From assembly GCF_014207745.1 (NCBI RefSeq), contig NZ_JACHJB010000003.1, positions 124,001-188,000 on the forward strand: a stretch of DNA of 64,000 bases, read 5' to 3'. This stretch comes from Nonomuraea muscovyensis (GTDB lineage: Bacteria; Actinomycetota; Actinomycetes; Streptosporangiales; Streptosporangiaceae). The translations under genes were made by a program, and so were the position numbers. Below the pieces are notes generated by a model, which saw only the letters and a list, made by a program, of their open reading frames with translations, searched no databases and had not been told where the DNA came from. The first letter of the stretch is position 1, and each line of letters opens with the position of its first letter. Positions 16,961 to 25,675 of this stretch are shown piece after piece.

Positions 16961-17926
16961 GTGGGTACACCCATGCCTGGAACCGCCGCGCAGCTCGATT
17001 TCCTCGAATCGATGCTGCGTATCAGATTCTTCGAGGAAGAGGTCAGCCGCCTACGCGCCGAAGGCTCGATCGTCGGCTCGGTCCACCTGTGCAACGGTCA
17101 GGAGGCCATCTACGCCGGGGCGAGCGCCGCTCTCGATCTGAGCAGGGACGCTGTGTTCCCCACCTACAGAGGGCACGGCTGGACGCTGGCCTGCGGGGTT
17201 CCGCCGTACGCACTGTTCGCCGAGTTGCTGGGCAGGCAGACGGGCGTCAATGGCGGCAGAGGCGGGTCGGCGTACCTGACCGCTCCCGAGTACGGCATGT
17301 ACGGCGAGAACTCGATCGTCGGAGCGGGCGCGCCCATCGCGGCCGGCGCCGCGCTCGCCGCCACGTTCGACGGGTCCGGGCGGATCGCGCTGGCCGCGTT
17401 CGGCGACGGCGCCTTGAATCAGGGCGCGGTGCACGAGGCGATGAACTTCGCCGCCGTACGCGACCTTCCGGTGATCTTCCTGGTGGAGAACAACCACTAC
17501 TCCGAGCTGACGCCGATCGCGTCGATGGTGCGTGGCGACAGGCTCTTCAAGCGTGCGTCGGCGTACGGGATGCCGGGTGGGCAGGTCGACGGCAACGATC
17601 CCACGGCGGTGCGCGACGCGGTCGCCCGGGCGGTGGAACGAGCACGGAGGGGTCAGGGACCGGCCCTGATCGAGGCCGTGACCCAGCGCATCGTGGGCCA
17701 CTACATCGGTGATGCGCAGCACTACAGGCCTCCCGGTGAGCTGGAGACCGCTCTGGCCGACGAGCCGATCAGCCGCCTGCTCGCCACGCTGCGCGAGACG
17801 ATTCCGTACGCGGAGCTCGACGCCCTGACGGAACGCGTGCGGGACGAGATCGCCGACGCGTCGGCACTGGCCAGGGCGGACCCGCCGGCCGACCCCTCCA
17901 CCGTTCTGGAGCACCTGTATGCCTGA
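16961..17926 (+). CDS. Thiamine-diphosphate dehydrogenase E1 component, alpha subunit
   Basis: 321 residues, of the pyruvate/acetoin/branched-chain 2-oxoacid dehydrogenase E1alpha family. The ThDP motif runs from GDGALNQGAVHEAMNF to VENN (GDG-x26-NN type). Other family marks are VHLCNGQEAIYAGASAAL, TYRGHGWTL and NGGRGGSAYL. The GTG at 16961 (AGGA about 7 nt upstream) gives MGTPMPGTAAQ; the ATG at 16973 is an alternative. It overlaps E1beta by 8 nt. No E2 or E3 gene follows, so the complex must borrow them or the pair acts alone as an acetoin-type or non-decarboxylating lyase. The reaction is undefined. Confidence 0.88.
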   Translation: MGTPMPGTAAQLDFLESMLRIRFFEEEVSRLRAEGSIVGSVHLCNGQEAIYAGASAALDLSRDAVFPTYRGHGWTLACGVPPYALFAELLGRQTGVNGGRGGSAYLTAPEYGMYGENSIVGAGAPIAAGAALAATFDGSGRIALAAFGDGALNQGAVHEAMNFAAVRDLPVIFLVENNHYSELTPIASMVRGDRLFKRASAYGMPGGQVDGNDPTAVRDAVARAVERARRGQGPALIEAVTQRIVGHYIGDAQHYRPPGELETALADEPISRLLATLRETIPYAELDALTERVRDEIADASALARADPPADPSTVLEHLYA

Positions 17927-18902
17927 GATCAAGAACCTGTCGTACGCCGAGGCCGTGAACGCGGCGCTCGTCCGCGCCCTCGACGAGCGTGCGGAGGTCC
18001 TGCTGTTCGGCGAGGACGTCGCGCTCCCCGGTGGCGTGTTCGGCGTCACCAAGGGGCTGCGCGAGAGGTTCGGCGAGCGGGTCTTCGACACGCCCATCTC
18101 CGAGTCGGCCATCATCGGTGGGGCGGTCGGCGCCGCCATGTTCGGAAGGCGCCCCATCGTCGAGATCATGTGGGCCGACTTCTTCCTCGTCGCCTTGGAC
18201 CAGGTCGTCAACCAGGCGGCCAACGTGCGGTATGTCTCCCGCGGCGCAGTCACCGCACCGATCACCATCCGCACCCAGCAGGGCAGCGCCCCTGGTGCGT
18301 GCGCGCAGCACTCCCAGAGCCTGGAGGCCATGTTCGCGCACGTTCCCGGGCTGCGGGTCGCCATGCCGGCCACTCACCAGGACGCGTATGACCTGCTGCT
18401 GGCAGGTGTCTGGTGCGACGATCCGGTGATCGTCATCGAGAACCGCACCCTGTATCACACCGGCAGGTCGCCCGTTGGCGTCAACGGCGCAATCCAGCCT
18501 GCCGAGGGCGCGGCTATCCGCCGGTCCGGCACCGATGTGACGCTGCTGACCTGGGGTGCGATGCTGCATCGGGCTCTTGAGGCGGCCGAACTCGCGGCGG
18601 GCCGGGGAATCGACGCCGAGGTGATCGACGCCCGCTGGATACGCCCGCTCGACCTCGGCGCCGTGCTCGCCAGTGTGGAACGCACCGGACGTCTGGTCGT
18701 GGCCCACGAGGCGCACACCACGGGCGGGGTCGGGGGCGAGGTGCTCGCCGCCGTCGCCGAGGCCGGCGTTCATCTGCGCTCTGCCCCTCTTCGCGTGGGT
18801 GCGCCCCCGGTACGCATTCCTGCCGCGCCGGCACTGGCGCAGGCCGTCATCCCGAACGCCTCGGCCATCGCCGACGCGCTCGTCCGATCCGCGGCCGGCT
18901 GA
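17919..18902 (+). CDS. Thiamine-diphosphate dehydrogenase E1 component, beta subunit
   Basis: 327 residues. Pyrimidine-binding and C-terminal domains of E1beta: LLFGEDVALPGGVFGVTKGL, FDTPISESAIIGGAVGAAM (with the conserved Glu in the EDV element), and ARWIRPLDLGAV with VAHEAHTTGGVGGEV near the end. Forms the alpha2beta2 E1 with the upstream product. A 35-bp gap containing GGAAGGGGG leads to the 21-codon ORF at 18938. The gene is divergent from, and presumably co-regulated with, the RidA/aminotransferase pair by the IclR protein. Confidence 0.88.
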   Translation: MPEIKNLSYAEAVNAALVRALDERAEVLLFGEDVALPGGVFGVTKGLRERFGERVFDTPISESAIIGGAVGAAMFGRRPIVEIMWADFFLVALDQVVNQAANVRYVSRGAVTAPITIRTQQGSAPGACAQHSQSLEAMFAHVPGLRVAMPATHQDAYDLLLAGVWCDDPVIVIENRTLYHTGRSPVGVNGAIQPAEGAAIRRSGTDVTLLTWGAMLHRALEAAELAAGRGIDAEVIDARWIRPLDLGAVLASVERTGRLVVAHEAHTTGGVGGEVLAAVAEAGVHLRSAPLRVGAPPVRIPAAPALAQAVIPNASAIADALVRSAAG

Positions 18903-18937
18903 ACGTCCCACCTCGTCCGAGGAAGGGGGTTCGGCAG

Positions 18938-19003
18938 ATGAACCCAACAGTGATGAGCCTTCGGTCCATTCACAAAACCGACATCGACCTCAAGAACTAC
19001 TGA
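18938..19003 (+). CDS. Candidate 21-residue peptide downstream of E1beta
   Basis: Short frame ATG..TGA with a good ribosome site (GGAAGGGGG, 8-nt spacing) 35 bp after E1beta. The product begins MNPTVMSLRS and ends KTDIDLKNY. Its GC content is about 47% against roughly 70% around it, and its third positions include A and T, unlike neighbouring genes. It has no hydrophobic segment. It could be a precursor peptide, a leader peptide for the secreted protein 33 bp downstream, or chance. I recognise no family. Translation is inferred from the ribosome site and composition only. Confidence 0.4.
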   Translation: MNPTVMSLRSIHKTDIDLKNY

Positions 19004-19036
19004 ACCTTTGCCACATTCGTCGCATCCAACTCGATC

Positions 19037-19621
19037 GTGAACAGACTTCAGCGGCTTGCGGCCCTGTCCGCCACGGCCGTGGTGGCCACGGCCGCCACCA
19101 TGATCGCCGGCCCCGCCGTCCACGCTGCCGAGCGCCCGTCCTGCCCGACCCCCTCCAAGGCGGAGCAGAAGCGCTCGCACAACGCCATGACCGACAAGCC
19201 GCCGAGGGGTGCGACCGCCATCAAGGGTGTCCGCGTCAACCACCTCCCGGAGGGCTTCCGGCATGGCCAGGTCGTGGTCAACAAGTTCAACGGCATCACC
19301 GAGTACGGCTACCAGTGGTTGGACGATCGCAACGACATGGACCGCAAGCGCAAGATGCTGTGGGTGCGGGTGGTGTGCTGGCCGAAGGCGAGCAAGCTCG
19401 CGCACCTCAGGAACGCCCCCCTTCAGCTGGGTACCTTCTCCGGGGACACGAAGACCGTGAAGATCGGCAGCCGTAGGGTGATCACCCAGGCGGGCGACGG
19501 CGCGCTGGGACCTGGCAGGTACGCCGGCTGGGTCGAGCGCGAGGGCGTCGTCGTCACCGTGATGGCCTCCAAGCCCCTCGTCCCTCAGCTTGGCAAGATC
19601 ATCAAGGGGATCAAGCTCTGA
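19037..19621 (+). CDS. Secreted protein of unknown function
   Basis: 194 residues with a clear Sec signal peptide: MNRLQRLAALSATAVVATAA, hydrophobic core to about residue 24, and cleavage likely after AGPAVHA. The mature part is basic and Lys/Arg rich, with two conserved-looking cysteines (PSCPTPS and VVCWPKA) that could form a disulfide. No enzyme motif is seen. The GTG start at 19037 has no convincing ribosome site, so translation may depend on the small ORF upstream or on a start I cannot identify. Not recognised. Confidence 0.7.
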   Translation: MNRLQRLAALSATAVVATAATMIAGPAVHAAERPSCPTPSKAEQKRSHNAMTDKPPRGATAIKGVRVNHLPEGFRHGQVVVNKFNGITEYGYQWLDDRNDMDRKRKMLWVRVVCWPKASKLAHLRNAPLQLGTFSGDTKTVKIGSRRVITQAGDGALGPGRYAGWVEREGVVVTVMASKPLVPQLGKIIKGIKL

Positions 19622-19760
19622 GCCACCGCCCTCGACGAAGACCCCGTCGACGCGGAGGGCGAGAAGGCTCTGTCCGGATACACCAGTCACGGCAAGACGG
19701 TGACCGCCGGCACCGGCACCGACGGCCCTGCTGATCGCGCAGCCCGCGACCGCCGCCGGG
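19622..19760. other. Intergenic stretch with possible coding remnant
   Basis: The 139 bp between the secreted protein and the convergent ABC permease contains no gene with a start. In frame with the upstream gene, beyond its stop, a protein-like stretch (LDEDPVDAEGEKALSGYTS) can be read, which may be a decayed extension. No terminator-like hairpin stands out. Confidence 0.3.
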
Positions 19761-21346
19761 TCAGCCGGCGGTCAGATCCCGCAGCCGGAAGGAGCCGATG
19801 CCGGTCAGGACGAGCAGCGCGGCCACGGCAGTGAGCCAGACGAGCGGCGACGCACTCACATCGCCGCCGGGCGCCTGTGGCAGGTGGGCATAGGGGGACA
19901 GGCCCTGCAGCCAATCCTCCAGTTGCAGCACCTCGCCGAGTTGGCCGAGCAGTGCGAAGCCCACGAGGGCGGCCCAGGCCAGTGCGGTCAGCCTCGGTGC
20001 CGAGCCGATCAGCAGCATCGCGATCCCGGCGAGCACCCAGGCCGCGGGAACCTGGACCCAGGCGGCCGCCACCAGCCGCACGAGTTGCCCGCCGGGATCG
20101 CCGGAGCGGATGCCATGGGCGATCCCCGCCGCCAGTCCGCCCGCGGTCATGACCGCCACGGTGCCGCCCAGGGCCAGGACCAGGTGGCTGAGCGTCCACC
20201 GCACCCGCGAGACGGCTGTGGCCAGCACCGCCTCGGCGCGCAGAGCCGACTCCTCGCCCTGCAACCGCAGCGTCGCCTGAACGGCGTAGCCGCCGGCGAC
20301 GAGCCCGAGCAGTCCTGTCTCCGCGGCGAGGAAGGTGTCGACGAGCGCGCCCGCGCCGCCCATCCTGGCCAGGATCGCGGCAAGCTGCGGGTTGTCGCCG
20401 ACCACGTCACCCACGCTGTCGGCCAGGGCGCCGAGCATCGTCCCGACGACGGCGAACCCGGCCGCCCAGCCGGCCAGCGCACCCCGATGGAGACGCCAGG
20501 CCAGCGCCGACGGACTGGACAGACGCCGTCCGGCACCGCCCGGCCCGGTCCTTGGCGGCAGCAGCCCGGCGCCCAGATCGCGCCGTCCGGCCAGCAGCGC
20601 CGCCAGCCCGACGAGCGCCACTCCGGCCAGCGCGAACAGGCAGACGACCCACCAGCGCTCGCCGGCGAAGGCCCGCACGCGCTGTGCCCAGCCCAGCGGC
20701 GACAACCACGACAGCGCCTCGACTCCCGCCGCGTCACCCGCCGCCCGCAGCAGGAAGGCCAGCCCCAGCGCCGCGAAGCTCAGCCCGTTGGCGGTACGGG
20801 CGTGCTCGGTCAGCTGCGCCGCCACCACGGCCACCCCGGTGAATGCCCACCCCACGCCGGCCACGGCAAGCCCGAAGGCCAGCGATCCGGCAACAGGCAA
20901 CCCCTGGCCGGCCAGAGCGAGAGTGAGCAACAGGGCGATGACAAGGTTCGCCCCGCCTGCCACGAGGACGGCGGCCGAGCCGATGGCGTGGCGGCCGACC
21001 GCGCAGGCCCCGACCAGCTCGGCCCGTCCGGTCTCCTCCTCCGCGCGGGTGTGCCGGGTGACCACCAGGACGCTCACCATCGCGGCCAGGACGGTGGCCA
21101 GAGTGGTGGCCCGCCAGGCCGTCAGCCCGCCGATCGAGCCGGGGTCGAACACCGGGCCGGTGAGCGCCTGCAGCGCGGGCGTGGAGCCGATCGTGACGCC
21201 CAGCGCCACCCGCTGCTCCATCCCGGGGTACAGCTCGGCGATGGCCGAGGCCGTGCCTGCCACGGCTCCCGTGATGACGATGATCCACACTGGCAACAGC
21301 ACCCGGTCGCGCCGGAGCGCCAGCCGCACCAGTTGCAGGGTCCCGG

Positions 21347-21350
<4 letters not shown>
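19761..21350 (-). CDS. ABC exporter permease, polyketide-antibiotic (TnrB-like) type
   Basis: 529 residues with about twelve predicted membrane helices in two halves. Segments such as LLPVWIIVITGAVAGTASAI, the loop GSTPALQALTGPVFDPGSIG and RAEEETGRAELV are typical of the large actinobacterial permeases annotated as exporters of polyketide antibiotics. The GTG at 21350 overlaps the ATPase stop (GTGA), so ATPase and permease are translationally coupled. Substrate unknown; likely efflux or self-resistance. Upstream leader elements are described with the ATPase. Confidence 0.85.
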
Positions 21351-22228
<878 letters not shown>

Positions 22229-22247
22229 GGGGGCCTCCCTGGCCGGT

Positions 22248-22282
22248 CCGATAGGACGTACCGATAGGACGTTCCGATAACG
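22248..22282 (-). repeat. 13-bp direct repeats in the ABC exporter leader
   Basis: CCGATAGGACGTA (22248-22260), CCGATAGGACGTT (22261-22273) and a partial CCGATAACG (22274-22282) are arranged head to tail between the ABC start and the 19-nt element. Phasing is 13 bp. They may be protein binding sites or a result of slippage. Confidence 0.7.
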
Positions 22283-22284
22283 CT

Positions 22285-22303
22285 GCCGACCAGGCTTCCC
22301 GGC
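22285..22303 (-). promoter_or_regulatory. 19-nt leader element, copy 2 (ABC exporter)
   Basis: Minus-strand reading GCCGGGAAGCCTGGTCGGC, identical to copy 1. A -10-like TACCGT (plus 22316-22321) ends 12 nt before it, so it begins near position +6 of the transcript. It lies 56 nt upstream of the ATPase start, separated by the 13-bp direct repeats. Confidence 0.7.
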
Positions 22304-22448
22304 GCTCCACGCTGAACGGTAGCAGCGCCGGATCCGCCGCACCAGCCTGCCCGTTGCCGACTGTCCAGCGCTGCGGCCTCGCTCGGCTGCAGGGCGGACC
22401 GGTGCCCTGTCTCCAGTTTTCGCGTTGCCGGGTGTGACCTCGCCTGAT

Positions 22449-22472
22449 AACTTGGAATGGTCATTCCAGGTT
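22449..22472. promoter_or_regulatory. 24-bp palindrome upstream of the HAD gene, TetR-type operator
   Basis: Core TGGAATG-GT-CATTCCA (22453-22468) with flanking AAC/GTT symmetry. It shares CTTGGAATGGTC with the operator of the TetR gene at 13751-14350. It lies about 70 bp before the HAD start. Confidence 0.6.
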
Positions 22473-22542
22473 CAGGATTCCGATGCCGGATGTGCAGCAT
22501 GTCGATTCCGAGGCGGTGCCGGAGCGACCTTGAGGAGAAACC

Positions 22543-23226
22543 ATGACCGGCCTTGCGAAGCCGCGATCCCACGTAGTGATCTTCGATGTGAACGAGACGC
22601 TCACCGACATGGAGCCGCTGCGGGCCCGCTTCGAAGAAGTCGGACTTCCGGGGCACCTGGTGGCCACCTGGTTCGCCGGCGTGCTGCGCGACGGGTTCGC
22701 GATCACCGCCGCCGGCGGCTACGCCGAGTTCTCCGCGGTCGCCGCCGATGTGCTCCGGGGATTGCTCGATGGCGGGAGAACGGACGCTGACGAGGCGATC
22801 AACCATGTGCTGCGCGCCTTCACCGAACTGCGCGTGCACCCTGACGTTCCCGACGGGATGCGCATGCTGCACGCGGGCGGCATTCGCCTGTTCACCATGA
22901 CCAACGGCGCCGCGGCGATGACCGAGCGGGTCCTCGCTCGCGAAGGGCTGCTCGATCTGGTGGAGGCGAGGCTGGATGTGAGCGGTCCTCGCGTCTGGAA
23001 GCCGGGCCGCGCCGCCTACGACTACGTGGTCGAGCGCGCGGGAGTGGGGGCGGATCGGGCGGCCCTGGTCGCGGTGCACCCGTGGGACATCGACGGCGCC
23101 CAGCGGGCCGGTCTGGTCGGGGCGTGGCTGGACCGGCGCGGCGTGCCGTACCCGAGCGTGATGACAGCTCCGCGTGTGTCGGCCCCCGACCTCAGGGCGC
23201 TGGCCTCCTGGTGGCTGGACGAATAG
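22543..23226 (+). CDS. HAD-superfamily hydrolase, haloacid dehalogenase type II
   Basis: 227 residues. Nucleophile Asp15 in VIFDVNETLTD, Ser/Thr motif II in LFTMTNGAA, the Lys of motif III in RVWKPGRAAYDYV, and motif IV acidic residues in AVHPWDIDGAQRAG. The cap region (residues 20-90) and DVNETL opening match L-2-haloacid dehalogenase-like proteins, although many act on phosphate esters. ATG at 22543 with TTGAGGAGAAACC upstream. Probably regulated by the TetR protein whose operator it shares. Physiological substrate unknown. Confidence 0.87.
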   Translation: MTGLAKPRSHVVIFDVNETLTDMEPLRARFEEVGLPGHLVATWFAGVLRDGFAITAAGGYAEFSAVAADVLRGLLDGGRTDADEAINHVLRAFTELRVHPDVPDGMRMLHAGGIRLFTMTNGAAAMTERVLAREGLLDLVEARLDVSGPRVWKPGRAAYDYVVERAGVGADRAALVAVHPWDIDGAQRAGLVGAWLDRRGVPYPSVMTAPRVSAPDLRALASWWLDE

Positions 23227-23360
23227 GAGGTTCTGCGTCTCGACCTGCGGGGCCGGCACCGCCGTCGTCGAAACGCGCCGTCCTGCGGGCCCGGACGGCG
23301 GCGTCGGGAAGGGGGCGGCTGTCCGGTGAATCCGTACGCCTATAAGGTGTTCACAGGTGA

Positions 23361-23379
23361 GCCGGGAAGTCTGGTCGGC
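23361..23379 (+). promoter_or_regulatory. 19-nt leader element, copy 3 (CBS/permease operon)
   Basis: Reads GCCGGGAAGTCTGGTCGGC on the plus strand. A -10 TATAAG (23341-23346) ends 14 nt before it. It is preceded by GGTGA and followed by CATGTCCC, a flank shared with copy 4. The CBS gene starts 34 nt downstream. Confidence 0.72.
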
Positions 23380-23413
23380 ATGTCCCATCCTCTACAGAGC
23401 GAAGGATGTGCTC

Positions 23414-23857
23414 TTGCGCGCCCGAGACCTGCTTGCCGACTTTCCCACGGTCGGGTTGGACTCACCCGTGATCGAGGCGGCCAGGATGCTGGCCGACCAC
23501 GATCTGCCCGGTCTCATCGTGATCGGCGATGACGGAGCTCCGTTCACGATCCTGCCCGGTACCGAGGTATTGCGGCTGGCCGTCCCCCGCTACTGCCAGG
23601 ACGATCCCGCGCTGGCGCGGGTGGTGGACGAGGCGCACGCCGATGCGTTCCTGGACGGGCTGAGCGACCGCACGGTGCGTGAGGCGCTGCCACGGCAGAA
23701 GCGCGAGCTGCCGGTCACCGACCCTGGTGCCACGGTGCTCGAACTGGCCGCGTTGATGGCCCGGACCCGCAGCCCGCTGGTCGCCGTCGTCGACGGCGGG
23801 CGCCTGGCCGGAGCGGTGACGCTGCAAGCCCTGCTGGACCGGGTGCTCGCGGCGTGA
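23414..23857 (+). CDS. CBS-domain protein, putative sensor of the adjacent transporter
   Basis: 147 residues made of two CBS motifs: residues about 10-60 (DSPVIEAARMLADHDLPGLI, VIGDDGAPFTIL) and about 90-145 (VTDPGATVLELAALM, PLVAVVDGGRLAGAVT). CBS pairs bind adenine nucleotides or act as ionic-strength sensors and often gate transporters. I choose the TTG at 23414 because AAGGA lies 7 nt upstream; GTG 23408 is too close. The stop overlaps the permease start (GTGA), so the two proteins are made together and probably form a regulated transporter. Confidence 0.8.
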   Translation: MRARDLLADFPTVGLDSPVIEAARMLADHDLPGLIVIGDDGAPFTILPGTEVLRLAVPRYCQDDPALARVVDEAHADAFLDGLSDRTVREALPRQKRELPVTDPGATVLELAALMARTRSPLVAVVDGGRLAGAVTLQALLDRVLAA

Positions 23858-25143
23858 GCGCGCTTGCCTGGGTGAGCGTGGCGGTCTTCCTGATCGCCTA
23901 CGCCCTGATCGCTTCGGAGAAGATCCATCGGGTCGCGGCCGCGCTCGGCGGCGCCGGGCTCATGCTGCTGATCCACGCCACCGACGCCGGTGCGGCGTTC
24001 TTCTCCGAGCACTCCGGGATCGACTGGAACGTCATCTTCCTGCTGCTCGGCATGATGATCATCGTGGGGGTGCTCAAGCAGACCGGCGTTTTCGAGTACC
24101 TCGCGATCTGGGCGGCCAAGCGGGCGCGGGGGCGGCCGTTCCGGCTCATGGTGCTGCTGGTGGTCATCACGGCGGTCGCCTCCGCGCTGCTCGACAACGT
24201 CACCACGGTGCTGCTGATCGCGCCGGTGACGTTCCTGGTGTGCGAGCGGCTGGCGGTCTCGCCGGTGCCGTTCCTCATCGCCGAGGCGATGGCATCGAAC
24301 ATCGGTGGTGCCGCCACGCTGGTGGGTGACCCGCCGAACATCATCATCGCCAGCCGGGGCGGTCTGACGTTCAACGACTTCCTCGTGCACATGGCGCCGA
24401 TGGTGATCGTGCTCATGGTGGTGTTCGTCGGGCTGTGCTGGCTGATGTTCGGGCGGGGTTTCCACCACGACCACGAGCGGGCGGCGGCCGTGATGGCGTT
24501 GGACGAGAAGGAGGCCATCTCCGACCGGCGGCTGCTGTGGCAGTCGCTGGCCGTGCTGGGCCTGGTGATGGTCGCGTTCGTGTTGCACCCGGTGCTGCAC
24601 TACGAGCCGTCCGTGGTGGCGTTGCTCGGGGCGGGCATGCTGGTGGCGGCCACCAAGGTGACGACCGAGGACGCCATCGCCGAGGTGGAGTGGCCCACGC
24701 TGGTGTTCTTCGCCGGGCTGTTCGTCATGGTCGGCGCTCTGGTGGAGACCGGCGTCATCGAGCAGCTCTCGCAGGCGGCGGTGGAGGCGACGGCGGGGCG
24801 GCTGGAGCTGGCCTCGATGGTCCTCCTGGGCGCCTCCGCGGTGCTGTCGGCCATCGTGGACAACATCCCGTACGTCGCGACCATGAGCCCGATCGTGGCG
24901 GAGCTGGTGCAGGCGAGCGGCGGTGAGCAGGCGCAGGTGCTGTGGTGGGCGCTCGCCTTCGGCGCCGACCTCGGCGGCAATGCCACAGCCGTGGGGGCGG
25001 CGGCCAACGTCGTGGTGCTCGGTATCGCCGCCCGCAACGGGACGCCGATCAGCTTCTGGCAGTTCACCAAGTACGGCCTGATGGTGGCCACGGTGACCGT
25101 CGTCCTGACGGCCCCGTACCTGTGGCTGCGCTACCTCGTGTGA
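23854..25143 (+). CDS. ArsB/NhaD-superfamily ion permease
   Basis: 429 residues, about 11-12 membrane helices. The paired SLC13/ArsB-type signatures are visible: SALLDNVTTVLLIAPVTFL followed by NIGGAATLVGDPPNIII, and in the second half SAIVDNIPYVATMSPIV followed by FGADLGGNATAVGAAANVVV. Such proteins move arsenite, Na+ (NhaD) or organic/inorganic anions; with the CBS partner and no arsenic genes nearby, a Na+ or anion role is more likely. Second gene of an operon led by the 19-nt element. An antiporter with the same element lies 2.7 kb away. Confidence 0.87.
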   Translation: MSALAWVSVAVFLIAYALIASEKIHRVAAALGGAGLMLLIHATDAGAAFFSEHSGIDWNVIFLLLGMMIIVGVLKQTGVFEYLAIWAAKRARGRPFRLMVLLVVITAVASALLDNVTTVLLIAPVTFLVCERLAVSPVPFLIAEAMASNIGGAATLVGDPPNIIIASRGGLTFNDFLVHMAPMVIVLMVVFVGLCWLMFGRGFHHDHERAAAVMALDEKEAISDRRLLWQSLAVLGLVMVAFVLHPVLHYEPSVVALLGAGMLVAATKVTTEDAIAEVEWPTLVFFAGLFVMVGALVETGVIEQLSQAAVEATAGRLELASMVLLGASAVLSAIVDNIPYVATMSPIVAELVQASGGEQAQVLWWALAFGADLGGNATAVGAAANVVVLGIAARNGTPISFWQFTKYGLMVATVTVVLTAPYLWLRYLV

Positions 25144-25161
25144 GACGGCCCGGACCTGGGA

Positions 25162-25617
25162 TCAGGAACCGGAGCGTTCCTGGTCCCAGCGGTCCAGGAG
25201 CCTGGGGAACTCGCGCGCCATGAACGCGTACATGTCGCGCATCGATTCCAGCCGGCGCCTGGGCCCCGGTGCGTCGCCGACGGCCCGCAACCCGTGTTCG
25301 GCCAGCGCGGTGAACGCCGCGAACTCGGTCATCTTCGCGCGGAACGCCCGGCCGAACACGTCCTCCTCCAGCCGGTAACGATCGCGGCGTTGCTGCGGCG
25401 GGCGGTAGCGGGTGACCAGCCCACCACTCTCCAACTGTCGCAGCGCGACGCTCAGGCTGCTTTTGGCCACGCCCAGCCTCTCGCACAACTCCGGCGCGTC
25501 CGCCGTGCCGTCCGGGCTGGCCAGCAGCCACCCGACGGCCCGGCCCGCCGTGCGGCTCAGGCCCAGCCGCTCGAAGTACAGCCCGGCGTCCTCGACGAAC
25601 TCCTCCACTTCACTCAC
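25162..25617 (-). CDS. GbsR/MarR-family transcriptional regulator
   Basis: 151 residues. HTH in DAPELCERLGVAKSSLSVAL, wing RYRPPQQRRDRYRL, helical C-terminus ending MAREFPRLLDRWDQER. The GTG at 25617 is preceded on the minus strand by TACTAT about 12 nt upstream, so the mRNA leader is at most a few bases and the weak GAGG may not matter. Divergent from the SDR gene at 25676, with the perfect operator 25639-25662 between them. It is one of four similar regulators in this part of the window. Confidence 0.83.
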   Translation of the reverse strand: MSEVEEFVEDAGLYFERLGLSRTAGRAVGWLLASPDGTADAPELCERLGVAKSSLSVALRQLESGGLVTRYRPPQQRRDRYRLEEDVFGRAFRAKMTEFAAFTALAEHGLRAVGDAPGPRRRLESMRDMYAFMAREFPRLLDRWDQERSGS

Positions 25618-25638
25618 GAGCCTCAGACTATAGTACGT

Positions 25639-25662
25639 TTTGTTCGGATTGAACCGAACAAA
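25639..25662. promoter_or_regulatory. 24-bp operator between MarR and SDR genes
   Basis: Perfect 9-bp arms TTTGTTCGG and CCGAACAAA with a 6-bp centre. Just left of it ACTATAGT (25627-25634) offers -10 boxes on both strands, so a repressor bound here would cover the start points of both divergent transcripts. Confidence 0.75.
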
Positions 25663-25675
25663 GCGAAGGAGCATC

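Noticed and set aside
25139..25161. Terminator between the permease and MarR genes
   Set aside because: The 18-bp gap is too short and holds no inverted repeat with a convincing stem.
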